A stretch of 64,000 nt of DNA from Stigmatella ashevillena (GCF_028368975.1 NZ_JAQNDM010000002.1:7124425-7188424), one strand, 5' to 3'. Shown: positions 1 through 8,805, counted from the first letter of the stretch. The notes: a model not told the origin generated them from the letters alone. A program made the numbers and translations.

Positions 1-45
1 GAAGCCGCGCGCGTTCTTGAAGAATCTTGCGGTGGGACAGCGGGC

Positions 46-891
46 TCAGGCGTTCCGGGCGTAGTGGCGAGGCGTCATCCCGTAGGAGGCCTTGAAGCTC
101 CGGGCGAAGTGGGCCTGATCCGCGAACCCCAGCAGGTAGGCCACCTCGCCGGCGGGAACGCCCTTGCGCAGCAGCGGCAGCGCGCGCCACAGCCGCAGGC
201 GCTGCTGGTAGGCATGCGGAGGCAGGCCGGTGTCCCGGGCGAAGACCCGCGCGAGGTGAAACTTGCTCAGGCCCACGGCGCTCGCCAGGTCCTCCAGGGA
301 CACTCCCTCCGGGGCGTTGGCGTGCAAGTACTCTCGGGCTCGGCGGACCGCGCGCACTTCGGAGCCCAGGGGGTACAGGGCCGGGCTGTCGTAGCGCCGG
401 ACGAAGACATCCACCAGGGCTTCCACGAGCCAGGTCTGCCACTCGAGCGGGGAGGCGCCGTCCCAGAAGCGCTGATGGAAGCGCAGCAGGCTGTGCGCGG
501 CGCGCGCATCCTCGAAGGCGGTGACTTCGGCGGGCAGCGGCAGAGGCCTTGCTGGGCGGGAGGCGCCTTCGATGGCGTGCTCCAGCACGGCGGTCTCCAA
601 CCGGAGACCTCTCAGCCGTGGCAGGTGGCGGGGATCGCTGGAGGCCGCGTGGGGCGTGTGGGGGGGCACGAAGAAGAGGGCCCCCGCGGTGCCAGCTGTC
701 TGGGTATACAGCCCGGACTCTGTCTCCGTGGTGACCACGCCCTCTTGGAGGAGACCCAGCTCCCACCGGGCATGCACGTGCATGCCCGAGGCAAAAGGCT
801 TCCCCGCAGTGCGGAAGAGTTCGACCCCGGAGTCGTGTGGCTCCGGGGTGGGGTTCCTCTGCTCACTGTGTGTGCAGTCTGCCTGGCCCAT
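46..891 (-). CDS. AraC-family transcriptional regulator
   Basis: This 281-residue protein is a DNA-binding regulator of the AraC/XylS type. Residues of about 25-140 form a cupin-like sensor part, seen in the GMHVHARWELG and FVPPHTPHA stretches that resemble the metal/effector-binding strands of AraC N-terminal domains. Residues of about 180-281 carry the double helix-turn-helix, with the recognisable SLEDLASAVGLSKFHLARVF first helix pair and the GFADQAHFARSFK ... GMTPRHYAR second pair. The ATG at 891 is preceded by AGGAG at a spacing of about 7 bases, which supports this start. The next gene downstream on the opposite side is a secreted GH5 enzyme on the same strand, so control of sugar use is possible, but nothing in the sequence names the ligand or the target. 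Confidence 0.9.
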   Translation of the reverse strand: MGQADCTHSEQRNPTPEPHDSGVELFRTAGKPFASGMHVHARWELGLLQEGVVTTETESGLYTQTAGTAGALFFVPPHTPHAASSDPRHLPRLRGLRLETAVLEHAIEGASRPARPLPLPAEVTAFEDARAAHSLLRFHQRFWDGASPLEWQTWLVEALVDVFVRRYDSPALYPLGSEVRAVRRAREYLHANAPEGVSLEDLASAVGLSKFHLARVFARDTGLPPHAYQQRLRLWRALPLLRKGVPAGEVAYLLGFADQAHFARSFKASYGMTPRHYARNA

Positions 892-925
892 GCCGTGGCT
901 CCTGGTGCCAGTGGCCCCGGGCGCA

Positions 926-2170
926 CTACATGCTGATGGAGTTGTTCTTGCCGAAGGACGTGGTGGTCTTCCACTGCTGCCACTTGCTGGAGATGGTGGC
1001 GGCCGAGTCCGTGGAGATGTTGGGCGTGGCGGGCCAGTAGGTCGGGTCGTACCAGCCCCAGCTGTCCGGCACGAGGCCGTGGGTGGCCTTGTAGGACCAC
1101 ATGGTCCAGCTCAGGCCGGCGTTGTCGTAGGTTGCCTTCGTGGCGGCCCAGGTGCCCGAGCCCGTGCCCATGGAGTTGAACTCGCCGATGTAGCCCGGCA
1201 CGTTCCACGAGGCGTGGTTGTTGAAGTCCGTCACCTGGTTGGTGGCGCCCTGTTGCACCTGCGCCGAGTTGCCGTTGAACTGGTACTCGTGCATCTCGTA
1301 GACCACGTTCGTCCAGCCGTATTGCGCGGGATTGGGCAGCATGTTCCAGTTCCAGTTCCCATAGGCCCCTTCCATGATGACGATGTGGTTGGGGTCCGCG
1401 GACCGGACGGTCTTGTAGAGGCTGTCGTAGGCGCTCCACACGGCCGCGGCGTTCGGCGCTCCGATGGGCTCGTTGATCAGGTCATACCCCGCCACGGTGC
1501 CATTGCCCTTGTAGCGGTTGGCGATCTGCCACCACATCCACGCCGTGTTGCCTTGGTGGTTGCCATTGGACCAGTACTCGTTGCGGTTGGCCTGGCCGGT
1601 GGTGTCGGAGAGGCTCTGGCTGCCGACCACGCCGTGCATGTCGATGATGACGTAGAGGCCGCGGGCGCCCGCGTTGTTGACGACCCAGTCCAGCTGCGTG
1701 AAGGCATCCGAGCGCCAGCCCGAGTTCGACACGTTGTCGAGCGCGTAGAAGTTGCCCCACCACACCGGGACGCGCACGACGTTGTAGCCACCCGCCCGGA
1801 TGTTATCCAGGTCCGTGGTGGTGATCCAATTGTCCTGATATGTCTTCATCAGGCTCTGCTGAGTGGCTACGCCAAAGCGCCGGTCAAGCTCCTTCATGAC
1901 GCTGTAGGTGTCCACCAGGTTGCCGCTGTCCATCGGCGTCATCCACTTTTCCAGCACCAGCCAGCCGCCCAGGTTGACGCCCCGCAGGCGCACCACGGCG
2001 CCCGTGTTGGAGTCCACGATGTTGCGCCCATTCGTGCGCAGCATGTTCAGCGCGTGGGCTGGCGCGGAGGAGAAGCCGCAGAGCACCGCGAGTCCGAGCG
2101 CCGCGCTCGCGAGGATTCCCCGGCGGGACATCCCCTTCATTTCTGGGTGTGAGCTGCCCTTGTTTTCCAT
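926..2170 (-). CDS. Secreted glycoside hydrolase family 5 (cellulase/glucanase-like)
   Basis: This is an extracellular TIM-barrel glycosidase of family GH5, expected to cleave a beta-glucan such as cellulose or beta-1,3-glucan. I start it at 2170 rather than at the ATG at 2194, because AAGGAG lies 7 bases before the 2170 ATG; this gives 414 residues. The N-terminus has an SRRGIL twin-arginine motif followed by a hydrophobic stretch ending in APAHA, so Tat export is likely. The catalytic acid/base is Glu234 in YDLINEP and the nucleophile is Glu330 in YIGEFN, both intact. The RLRGVNLGGWLVLEKWM segment near the N-terminus is typical of exo-beta-1,3-glucanase-like GH5 members. No binding module is attached. 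The exact substrate is not readable from the sequence. Confidence 0.92.
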   Translation of the reverse strand: MENKGSSHPEMKGMSRRGILASAALGLAVLCGFSSAPAHALNMLRTNGRNIVDSNTGAVVRLRGVNLGGWLVLEKWMTPMDSGNLVDTYSVMKELDRRFGVATQQSLMKTYQDNWITTTDLDNIRAGGYNVVRVPVWWGNFYALDNVSNSGWRSDAFTQLDWVVNNAGARGLYVIIDMHGVVGSQSLSDTTGQANRNEYWSNGNHQGNTAWMWWQIANRYKGNGTVAGYDLINEPIGAPNAAAVWSAYDSLYKTVRSADPNHIVIMEGAYGNWNWNMLPNPAQYGWTNVVYEMHEYQFNGNSAQVQQGATNQVTDFNNHASWNVPGYIGEFNSMGTGSGTWAATKATYDNAGLSWTMWSYKATHGLVPDSWGWYDPTYWPATPNISTDSAATISSKWQQWKTTTSFGKNNSISM

Positions 2171-2194
2171 CGCGTTGCTCCTTGAGCAAGACAA

Positions 2195-2313
2195 GCGTTT
2201 GGCTGGAAGCTCGCGATGGTTTTCATGAAAACGAGAATTCTGTCAAGAAATCTTAAAACAAGAAATAAAAGATAATCCAGTGGGATGCTTTTGACACAGT
2301 GCGCGATGGTTCA
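2195..2313 (-). promoter_or_regulatory. AT-rich upstream region of the GH5 gene with TTGACA and a 12-bp palindrome
   Basis: The stretch between the two glycosidase genes is strikingly AT-rich for this genome. Reading towards the GH5 gene, a consensus -35 hexamer TTGACA lies at 2246-2241. About 17 bases further, where the -10 should be, sits the perfect palindrome TTTTCATGAAAA (2220-2231), with no good TATAAT match. The palindrome could be an operator overlapping a weak promoter. It implies that the GH5 gene has its own promoter rather than depending on the upstream DUF5722-like gene. Confidence 0.4.
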
Positions 2314-3948
2314 TCACGGAATGACGTAGCCGAGCAGCGACTCGAATGTCTGGCCCTCGCAGTGGGAGGCGGGCGAGACGAAGTGGTCCTGGCCGGCACC
2401 GATCCGGCAGCGATAGAGGGGGACGGTCCCAGCCACCTGCGAGGTGTGGAGATAGCCCACGGGTCCGAGCGGTTGCTGCCCCTCGCAATTCACGTCCAGT
2501 GTCAGCAGGTTGTGCTGACCCACCCGGCACTCGTAGAGCATCCGCGTGCCGGGCTGAGGATCTCGCCACAGCCGCCACGAGCGCTCGACCGTGAATCCCG
2601 GAGGCGGAAGGCGCGAGGAGGCCCAGTGTCCCCGGGTGGCGTGGTTCGCCCGGCGCAGGCGCGTGTAGGGCAGCTCCTCGAAGCCGCAGGAGAGCTGGGG
2701 CGGCTGGAGATCATTCCGGTTGGCCAGCGCCCAGGTGCTCCAGGCCGGCTTGGCGCTTCCGTCCGCGCGGCGCAGTCCGCAGCCGAGCCCCTGGGAGACC
2801 TCGTCCGGATGGTCCGTCATCCGGTGGTAGATGTAGCTCTCGATGCCCGGCGTCCCCAGCACGTTTCGGAACGAGTCGCAGACCCCCGCTTGCTGGGCCG
2901 CCTCCGAGGCATTGGGCGAGAGGGAGTTGACCCCGCTCTCGGTGAGTTGGACCTCCCAGGCGGAAGGGACGTTGGGGAAGCTCTTGCGCAGCCAGCCCAG
3001 GAGCACGCCGATGTTGCCGTAGGTCACCCGTGGGAGGTCATCCGCGGAGAACTGCGGCCGGGTGAGGTCGGGCGGATAGGGGTGATAGGCCACCCGCCAA
3101 GCGCGCGAGCCCACCCGCGCCGCGAACCCTTGCAGGAATGTCACACCGGACAGCAGCGGCTCGTTGGCTCCTGGCTGATCGAACTGGGTGTCGAAGTGGT
3201 GCTCGAGCGAGATGAGCACCTTGGCGGCGGGCTGCTGGGAGACAACTTGATCATAGGCCGCGTTGTAGTTGGCCGCGTACGTGTCCAGCCATGTCTGGAC
3301 GTTGCAGGCGCCCGCACCCTGTCCGCAGCCCACGTCGAACCAGACGTTCGAGTTCACCTCGTTGTGGATGACGAAGTCGGCGATGCGGCCGTGGCCGTTC
3401 TGGCCGTTGTAGAGCCAGGCCAGCATGCCGAGGAAACGGCCGTAGTCCGCTGGGTTGTTGGGCGCGCAGAAGATGTCGAAGCCGGGGCCCGCGGGTGTGC
3501 ACACCCGTCCCGCGCGAGCCCAGGCCGGCACACCGTACGCCACGGCCGTCACCACCAGGCCCCGGGCCGTCCAGGTGCGGATGGCCGTGTCCACCGCCGT
3601 ATCCACCACGAAGCAGCGTCCGCCGTACTCCACCTCGCCCGTGACACAGGGTGGTGCCTTGACGCGGGGCTCCCAGGTGAGCCACGTCAGGTTCATGGCC
3701 ACGCCGCCCGTGTTGTTCCCGGCGACCTCGTCGTAGCTCGGCCAGAAGTCAGGTTGCAGGCCCTTGAGCCGGTAGGCGCTGCGCGTGGGGTAGGGGAGAA
3801 CCGCCGTCACCCCGGCCTGCATCTCCGCCAGGGGGGAGGGGCCCGCGGCAGCAGGACCACTCACGGAACCGAGCCCCCACAGGAGCAGCAGGGTGAACAG
3901 CTTCATCGTCCTGGGGACGACCCGTGGGGCGGAGAGAGAAAGGGCCAT
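2314..3948 (-). CDS. Secreted TIM-barrel glycosidase-like protein (DUF5722-like) with C-terminal Cys-containing repeats
   Basis: The 544-residue product begins with a signal peptide; either the first ATG or the in-frame ATG at residue 15 ([11 protein letters not shown]) could be used. Residues of about 40-420 look like a TIM-barrel glycosidase of the DUF5722/GH39-like kind. Glu197 in the HNEVN motif fits the acid/base position and Glu337 in LTESG fits the nucleophile. The last 120 residues contain two copies of a module with the pattern YxCRxG ... CEGQ ... LGY, similar to the DUF5648-type lectin-like repeats found at the ends of secreted myxobacterial proteins. The gene lies just upstream of the GH5 enzyme on the same strand, so the two may act on related polysaccharides. 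The substrate is unknown. Confidence 0.75.
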   Translation of the reverse strand: MALSLSAPRVVPRTMKLFTLLLLWGLGSVSGPAAAGPSPLAEMQAGVTAVLPYPTRSAYRLKGLQPDFWPSYDEVAGNNTGGVAMNLTWLTWEPRVKAPPCVTGEVEYGGRCFVVDTAVDTAIRTWTARGLVVTAVAYGVPAWARAGRVCTPAGPGFDIFCAPNNPADYGRFLGMLAWLYNGQNGHGRIADFVIHNEVNSNVWFDVGCGQGAGACNVQTWLDTYAANYNAAYDQVVSQQPAAKVLISLEHHFDTQFDQPGANEPLLSGVTFLQGFAARVGSRAWRVAYHPYPPDLTRPQFSADDLPRVTYGNIGVLLGWLRKSFPNVPSAWEVQLTESGVNSLSPNASEAAQQAGVCDSFRNVLGTPGIESYIYHRMTDHPDEVSQGLGCGLRRADGSAKPAWSTWALANRNDLQPPQLSCGFEELPYTRLRRANHATRGHWASSRLPPPGFTVERSWRLWRDPQPGTRMLYECRVGQHNLLTLDVNCEGQQPLGPVGYLHTSQVAGTVPLYRCRIGAGQDHFVSPASHCEGQTFESLLGYVIP

Positions 3949-4006
3949 GCCTCAACAAACCCTCCCTAAGCCGTGAATTCAAGAAAATTAAGACAGAGCC
4001 GCAGGG

Positions 4007-5113
4007 TCAATCCGGCTTTTTGCGCGGAAGCAGGGCGCGGGCGATGAAGGTGGCCCTGCTGTCGACGCCGTCGTCCTTGAGCTTGTCATAGATACTGCCC
4101 AGTTGTTTCTTCACGGTCCCCAGCTCCTTGTCTGTCTTCTGGGCGATTTCTTTGTCCGTCAGGCCTTGGACAAGGAAGTTCGCGATCTCGGCTTCCTTGG
4201 GGGTCATTTTCTTGAGCCAAGAGGTGAGCAGGGGATGTGTCACTTCCTGGAATCGCAGCTGCCAGTAGGATTGGCCATCCATGCGCGGCAACTGGATGAA
4301 GGTCACCCTCAAGGTCTCTTCCTCCCCGAGGCGGTCCCAGCAGTCCGTCCCTGTATCGAGACTGCTGGCGTGACTCATCAGGAAGGCCAGCCTTCGCAGA
4401 ATCAGATGGGGCATCCCCGAGGCGTCACACTCCGTCGGCGAGAACCATTTGCGTATCAAGTCGGCCACGGGACCCGTTCGCTTGACCTCCTCCGTGGGCG
4501 CGGCCATCACCAGGAACGCCGGTTTCTGGCCCTCTGGTTGGTTCTCCAGGAGCCGCTCCATCAGCTCTCGCTCCGTGAACACCCGGCATTTCTGGATGGT
4601 TTTTGAGAGCAGCGGAGTGATGTGTTGAAGGATGTCCCGCTCGCGGTTGGAGAAAGGCTGGCGCTTCATGCGATACGCGCTGAATCCTCCATTGCCCTCC
4701 CATCCCGCCTCGGTCAGATAGACCGACATGACCTGCTCCAGGGGAACGCCCATGCCATGGCCGATCCGGTAGACGGTGCTGGACTCCAAGTCCGCGCGCG
4801 CGATGATCTCCGTGTCGCGCAGGACCACGTTGGGTTGCTTCATGTTGGCGTCGCGGATGAGGTCGTCCTTCTTCCATTCCGCGTAGTGAGCGAAGTAGAC
4901 CTCGGGCATCTTCGCCACCAACCAGTCCTCCCGGGTGGGTTGTCCCAGCTTGGAGGCGCACAGCGCCAGGCAGTCCGCCGATACCAACTGGGACAGGAGC
5001 CCTTCCGTGCTGTTGACCAGCTCCGGCAAGTTCTGGGAGTAGATCAACGCCTCCATCAACTTGTTGACGAGGAGGCGCTCTCTGCGGTTCATGCGTTGCC
5101 AGTCCAGTGTCAT
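4007..5113 (-). CDS. LuxR-type helix-turn-helix regulator
   Basis: A 368-residue regulator whose C-terminal 60 residues form a LuxR/GerE-type helix-turn-helix: MTPKEAEIANFLVQGLTDKEIA followed by GTVKKQLGSIYDKL. The first 290 residues do not show a receiver domain, an autoinducer-binding signature or a P-loop; they are mostly helical and could be a GAF/PAS-like sensor, which I cannot confirm. The ATG at 5113 has GGAAGG upstream at a spacing of about 8 bases. Two perfect hairpin-type dyads lie 58-106 bases upstream and may be its operator or the terminator of the preceding gene. Proteins with this layout are common in Stigmatella and Myxococcus as orphan regulators. Confidence 0.8.
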   Translation of the reverse strand: MTLDWQRMNRRERLLVNKLMEALIYSQNLPELVNSTEGLLSQLVSADCLALCASKLGQPTREDWLVAKMPEVYFAHYAEWKKDDLIRDANMKQPNVVLRDTEIIARADLESSTVYRIGHGMGVPLEQVMSVYLTEAGWEGNGGFSAYRMKRQPFSNRERDILQHITPLLSKTIQKCRVFTERELMERLLENQPEGQKPAFLVMAAPTEEVKRTGPVADLIRKWFSPTECDASGMPHLILRRLAFLMSHASSLDTGTDCWDRLGEEETLRVTFIQLPRMDGQSYWQLRFQEVTHPLLTSWLKKMTPKEAEIANFLVQGLTDKEIAQKTDKELGTVKKQLGSIYDKLKDDGVDSRATFIARALLPRKKPD

Positions 5114-5170
5114 CCCGCACCTTCCTTCCGGCCAACGGCCGGGGGGAGTAAGGACCGGCCGAGTGTACTC

Positions 5171-5219
5171 GCCCCGTGTAGTGCGGGGCTCGTCCGCCGT
5201 CTGTACCCCTAAAGGGGTA
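5171..5219. promoter_or_regulatory. Two neighbouring perfect dyads upstream of the LuxR-type gene
   Basis: Two inverted repeats sit between the LuxR-type gene and the next minus-strand gene. The first is GCCCCG-N7-CGGGGC (5171-5189). The second is TACCCC-TAAA-GGGGTA (5204-5219). Both have perfect 6-bp stems. No T-run follows either on the minus strand, so they are not clear intrinsic terminators. They may be operator sites of the LuxR-type regulator, or read-through attenuating hairpins for the gene ending at 5237. Confidence 0.4.
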
Positions 5220-5236
5220 TGGGCCTGCGGCCTTGG

Positions 5237-5821
5237 TCAGCCGCCTGCACCGCCGCTCCGCGCGCTCTTCGCGGCCAAGGCGATGGGGTAGAGTGCACGG
5301 AGGCCGACTTTGTAGTGATACACGGCGAGGTGGTAGTCGCCTGCGATCGTGATGAAGACTTGACGCGGCGGTTCTGCTTGGGTGTTCAGCCAGTGCTCTG
5401 CTTCTTCGTGGGTGCTGAACGCCGCTGTTGGCGCAGGGAGCCCCTCACGAATCATGGCTTCGAGATACCACCCCAGCACGGGCGTGTGGAGAAGGGCCCG
5501 GTGGTTGATATCCGGGATGAAGGCGGTGAGGAAGTACTCGCCTGCAATCAAGACATGGGCATGCTGAGGCGGGTCAGGATGGTTGTTCATCCAGGCATCC
5601 GCCTCCTCGCGGGTGTTGAAGGTTGCAATCACAAGGGGCGGAGCGCTGCCAGAACGGTTCTTGTGATATTCTTCAAGGCCAGGGGATTGGCCGGTGTCCG
5701 AGATGAAGCTGAGTGCGTCGATGGCTGTGAGGAATTGTTCCTTCTCGTCGGGCGAGGGCGCCTGTTCCCCAAGCCTTCCAATCAATGCCTGAGTCCTCAG
5801 TAAGAGGTCTGTAAAACTCAT
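5237..5821 (-). CDS. Uncharacterised myxobacterial protein with a duplicated 45-residue motif
   Basis: I start this gene at 5821 because GAGGTG lies a few bases upstream of that ATG and the longer reading frame would run over a Fur-box-like site; the product is then 194 residues. No catalytic motif or signal peptide is visible. The protein contains two similar segments of about 45 residues: NTREEADAWMNNHPDPPQ ... IAGEYFLTAF near residues 65-105, and STHEEAEHWLNTQAEPPRQ ... IAGDYHLAVYHY near residues 130-170. Each has an acidic helix with a Trp, a double proline and an IAG[DE]Y strand, which suggests two copies of one small fold. I recall similar small proteins only from myxobacteria, and I do not know a function. 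Confidence 0.7.
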   Translation of the reverse strand: MSFTDLLLRTQALIGRLGEQAPSPDEKEQFLTAIDALSFISDTGQSPGLEEYHKNRSGSAPPLVIATFNTREEADAWMNNHPDPPQHAHVLIAGEYFLTAFIPDINHRALLHTPVLGWYLEAMIREGLPAPTAAFSTHEEAEHWLNTQAEPPRQVFITIAGDYHLAVYHYKVGLRALYPIALAAKSARSGGAGG

Positions 5822-5999
5822 GGGGACACCTCGGCCATGAATGATTGAGTACCGGTTCTGGGGGCGGCAAGGAAGCAGGAAGAGCGCGAGAGGGGATCTT
5901 CTGCCGCTGGGCTGCTCCTGTTCACTCCGTGAACTTGCCGAAGCCCCCCTGCGTTGACGCGTCCACCAGCGTGGGGTATTGCTCGTATCGAGTCGTAAA

Positions 6000-6014
6000 T
6001 GAGAATGATTCTCA
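6000..6014. promoter_or_regulatory. Fur box (perfect 7-1-7 dyad)
   Basis: The sequence TGAGAATGATTCTCA is a perfect 7-1-7 inverted repeat and matches the core of the ferric uptake regulator box. It lies between two divergent genes, 89 bases before the PepSY membrane protein start and about 180 bases before the start at 5821. Its position and the iron-linked family of the downstream gene make iron repression of the PepSY gene the natural reading. Confidence 0.8.
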
Positions 6015-6102
6015 GTGATTTCAGCAGGTTGCATTCGCCCGGCCTCGGCGTTTCTTGAGGTGAAGCGCGGACCTGGACTCCACTCCCCGCGCACGAACAG
6101 CC

Positions 6103-7293
6103 ATGCGCCTCCGTGTTCACACCCTCCTCTTCTGGCCCCACCTGGTCGCAGGTCTCCTCGCAGGGCTCATCATCGGTGTCATGTCCTTCACGGGCCTTGC
6201 GCTCGCGTTCGAGCATCAGATCCTCAATGCGGCTGACCGTGAGACGCAGCAGGTGGCGCTTCCCGCTCTGGGCACGCCTCGCCTCCCCATGGACGAGCTG
6301 ATCGCGCGCGTGCGCGCCGCACGTCCCGAGGCACAGCCGTCGTCGGTGACGGAGTATCCCGAGCCCACTCGGGCCGTGATGGTGAGCACCGGACGCACGG
6401 GAGGCGTCTATGTGAATCCCTACACGGGTGAGGTGTGGGACTGGGGCGCTCAGGGCTGGCGCTCGGTTCTCCACGTCATGGAAGACTGGCACCGGTGGTT
6501 GGGTGCTCAGGGAGACAACCGTCCCCTCGGCAAGGCTGTCACCGGCGCGAGCAACGCGATCTTTCTGTTTCTCGCCGTGACGGGTCTCTACCTGTGGTGG
6601 CCGCGCAAGTGGACATGGCGCATGCTGAGGCCTTCGATCTGGTTCCGGCGGGGCCTGAAGGGCAAGGCACGCGACTGGAACTGGCACAACGTGACTGGTT
6701 TCTGGTTGCTGCCCGTGCTCATCGTTCTGACGGCGACGGGCATGGTCATCTCCTACAAGGGGATCTCGGATCTTGTCTTCACCCTCGCCGGAGAGACGCC
6801 GCCCACTGCGGGAGGTCCTCCGCCTGGGCCTCCCGTCCACGTGCCGGTGCCGCCCCCTGGGAGCGCGCCGTTGCCGCTCGAGGCGCTCTTCGTCCAGGCC
6901 CGGCAGCAGCTCCCCGTTTGGGAGAACATCACCCTGAGGCTGAGCGGTGGCAAGGCAGAGGCGCGCAAAGAAGGCCTTGCCGCCAGCACCTTCGCCATCC
7001 GGGAGCCGGGGGGCTGGCCGCTCTTCGCGGCGACGCAGGTGTTTGTGGATCCTTACACCGCCCAGGTGCTGCGCAAGGATGCCTTCGCGGATCTCCCCAC
7101 GGGCAATCGCGCGCGCCGGTGGCTGAGGTTCTTGCACACAGGGGAGGCTCTTGGCCTCCCTGGCCAATTCATCGCGGCCCTCGGCTGTCTGGGAGCGCTC
7201 TTCCTCGTGTGGACGGGCTTCTGTTTGTCATGGCGCCGCTTTTTTCCGTCCAAGCGCGCCCTCGCCTCATCCTCCGATCACAGCGGGGCGTGA
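6103..7293 (+). CDS. PepSY-domain inner-membrane protein, probably iron-regulated
   Basis: A 396-residue inner-membrane protein of the PepSY-associated transmembrane family (PiuB-like). Membrane helices are visible near residues 8-38, about 150-165 (NAIFLFLAVTGLYLWWP), about 190-215 (WHNVTGFWLLPVLIVLTATG) and about 350-375. Two periplasmic segments carry the PepSY-like GxVYVNPYTGEV and VFVDPYTAQVL strands. Histidines in the membrane-edge segments (WPHLVAG, EDWHRWLG, WHNVTG, LHTGEA) are conserved in this family and are thought to serve ferric-siderophore reduction or haem/iron handling. A perfect Fur box lies upstream. No clear Shine-Dalgarno sequence precedes the ATG. No TonB receptor is adjacent, so its siderophore partner is not in this window. 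Confidence 0.88.
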   Translation: MRLRVHTLLFWPHLVAGLLAGLIIGVMSFTGLALAFEHQILNAADRETQQVALPALGTPRLPMDELIARVRAARPEAQPSSVTEYPEPTRAVMVSTGRTGGVYVNPYTGEVWDWGAQGWRSVLHVMEDWHRWLGAQGDNRPLGKAVTGASNAIFLFLAVTGLYLWWPRKWTWRMLRPSIWFRRGLKGKARDWNWHNVTGFWLLPVLIVLTATGMVISYKGISDLVFTLAGETPPTAGGPPPGPPVHVPVPPPGSAPLPLEALFVQARQQLPVWENITLRLSGGKAEARKEGLAASTFAIREPGGWPLFAATQVFVDPYTAQVLRKDAFADLPTGNRARRWLRFLHTGEALGLPGQFIAALGCLGALFLVWTGFCLSWRRFFPSKRALASSSDHSGA

Positions 7294-7398
7294 ATGTGTT
7301 TGTGTGCCGTAGTGGGCAGACTCGCTGAGCTGGCAATTCATGACTGGGATGAATGATGCTTGGAGGCAACGTCAACCTCCTTCCCAGGAGTCGCCTCG

Positions 7399-8034
7399 AT
7401 GATTTCCTCTGGACGCCGCGGTTTCACCTTCGTCGAAGGATTGATTGTGTTGTCCATGACGGCCGTGTTGGCCGCCATTGCCGTGCCGACACTGCTCCGG
7501 GCCCAGGCACGTGCCAAGCATTCCGAGGTGATCACCAACCTCAAGAGTCTTCACGCGAGTCTGACGGCCCAACCGGTCAAGCCTGCGTCCATCCATGCGG
7601 ATGGGTTCGCACTGCCGAGGGGCAACCGTTACAGCTACCACGCGGGAACACCGTGCACGTCCTGGGAGGATCGCAGCACGAGATGGCCCATCGGCCACGA
7701 GACGGATGATTGCATTGGCGTGGATACGTACGCACGCCCCTTCTTGCCGGAGCTCTTCACCCCTGTTGAGGTGGCCGCGGCCCAGTGGGATTTGGACGGC
7801 ACTGTCAATGGCATGACCACGGGCCCAGGCTTCTTCGGCTCGGAGTTGAGCTGGGACTACATCGTCGCCGCCGCTGGGGATCGGGATTATGATCTGTCTG
7901 ATGTCGCGGACACCTGGTGGATCACCTCCGCAGAGGGTCTATTGTTTGCGCCCTGCCAGAACAGCCCTGTGCCCTTCAGTGTCGTGGCGGGTGAGCCGTT
8001 CCTGGTACACGACGACGTCGAGTGCGACTTCTAA
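7399..8034 (+). CDS. Type IV pilin / pseudopilin-like secreted protein
   Basis: The start at 7399 is chosen because AGGAG ends 8 bases before it; the product is 211 residues. It begins with a short basic leader and a type III (prepilin) signal, SGRRG|FTFVEGLIVLSM, where the processing glycine, the +1 Phe and the +5 Glu are all present, followed by a hydrophobic helix ending near AAIAVPTLLRAQ. The rest is a small periplasmic/extracellular domain with several Cys residues and a DxDGT loop, as seen in minor pilins. It is a single gene without pilus machinery nearby, so it would rely on a PilD peptidase encoded elsewhere. Myxobacteria have many such orphan pilin-like genes; the role is unknown. 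Confidence 0.8.
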   Translation: MISSGRRGFTFVEGLIVLSMTAVLAAIAVPTLLRAQARAKHSEVITNLKSLHASLTAQPVKPASIHADGFALPRGNRYSYHAGTPCTSWEDRSTRWPIGHETDDCIGVDTYARPFLPELFTPVEVAAAQWDLDGTVNGMTTGPGFFGSELSWDYIVAAAGDRDYDLSDVADTWWITSAEGLLFAPCQNSPVPFSVVAGEPFLVHDDVECDF

Positions 8035-8074
8035 GCCTCCGCGCAGGGAGCGCTGGGGCTCGTTCGGGGAATGC

Positions 8075-8575
8075 TCATTGCCCACTGGGGCGGTGGCTCG
8101 CGGGGATCGGGAAGCCAAAGCGGGCCGCGAGCGCGTGGACGTCTCGGAGATCCTTCTCGGTGGGTGGATAGGCCGTCTTGAAGACGAATATGGAGGAGGC
8201 GTTGACGCAGTCGACTGTCTGGCCATCGAGCACTCCCTGGCCCGTGAGCGACCCGAATGGGTACGCAATTCCGTAGATGTTCCTGCCCTCCGCGTCGTAC
8301 TCGAAGACGTGGACGTCGATCTGCCGGTGGCGTTCGTCCCTAAGCACGAAGCACCAGTCCGAATTGCCCTCTCGTTCGACTGCGACGAAGCCCATCGCGT
8401 CGAGCTGCCCGCGGAGTGTGTCCACGTCGCGTCGCGCCACGGCCACATCGAGATCGCTGTGGGCTCGGGTCTGGCGGCCTAACAGTGCGTCTACGCACCA
8501 GCCTCCGTCGATCCAGACGCGGACCCCGTGGGCGCTCAGGCCGAGAACAATCTCCAGCACGTCGTGCGAAGTCAT
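8075..8575 (-). CDS. Small nucleotidyltransferase (lincosamide/aminoglycoside adenylyltransferase-like)
   Basis: A 166-residue protein of the nucleotidyltransferase superfamily. The motif DGGWCVDALLGRQTRAHSDL (residues 23-42) matches the G-G-x(n)-D-x-D active site of the LinA/Lnu and AadB-like groups, with HSDLDVAV supplying the metal-binding acidic pair and RQIDVHVFEY a third acidic strand. Family members transfer AMP from ATP to a hydroxyl of lincosamides or aminoglycosides, but chromosomal relatives often have no proven resistance role. It is convergent with the pilin-like gene, 40 bases away, and its upstream flank contains a gene fragment, so the locus looks like a site of gene turnover. 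I rate the fold as secure and the substrate as unknown. Confidence 0.75.
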   Translation of the reverse strand: MTSHDVLEIVLGLSAHGVRVWIDGGWCVDALLGRQTRAHSDLDVAVARRDVDTLRGQLDAMGFVAVEREGNSDWCFVLRDERHRQIDVHVFEYDAEGRNIYGIAYPFGSLTGQGVLDGQTVDCVNASSIFVFKTAYPPTEKDLRDVHALAARFGFPIPASHRPSGQ

Positions 8576-8643
8576 GGCTGCTCAAGTGATGAATGAGGGG
8601 TCACGGTGCCGAGCGCCCGCCGATCTCAGGGAACCGCTCGTAG

Positions 8644-8805
8644 GCCCGCAGGAGCGGCGTCCACGTGCGCGGGGATGTCGAGACCGTTCTGAAGATGCTC
8701 GGTTTGATGGAAACCAACCTTCGTCATCCCGGCCTCAAGACGCACAAGTATGACTCGCTCCTGGGCGCGAACGGTGAGGAGATTTTCGTCACACCGCACC
8801 CGTGA
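8644..8805 (+). pseudogene. Fragment of a small conserved (toxin-like) protein
   Basis: Between the nucleotidyltransferase gene and the DUF2381-type gene, the plus strand has an open stretch reading VLKMLGLMETNLRHPGLKTH followed by KYDSLLGANGEEIF and then directly VTPHP and a stop at 8803-8805. From memory, families with the ...RHPSLxTHKxxSLxGPNGEE[IV]FEAY core continue for about 30 residues before ending in ...AITPHP. Here the middle block is missing, as if deleted in frame, and no proper start or ribosome site precedes it. I read it as a decayed remnant rather than a gene. The family name and function are uncertain. Confidence 0.45.

Noticed and set aside
5822-6094. A 91-residue N-terminal extension of the repeat protein up to 6094.
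   Set aside because: The extension would cover the Fur box, has poor composition and no ribosome site; the ATG at 5821 has GAGGTG upstream.
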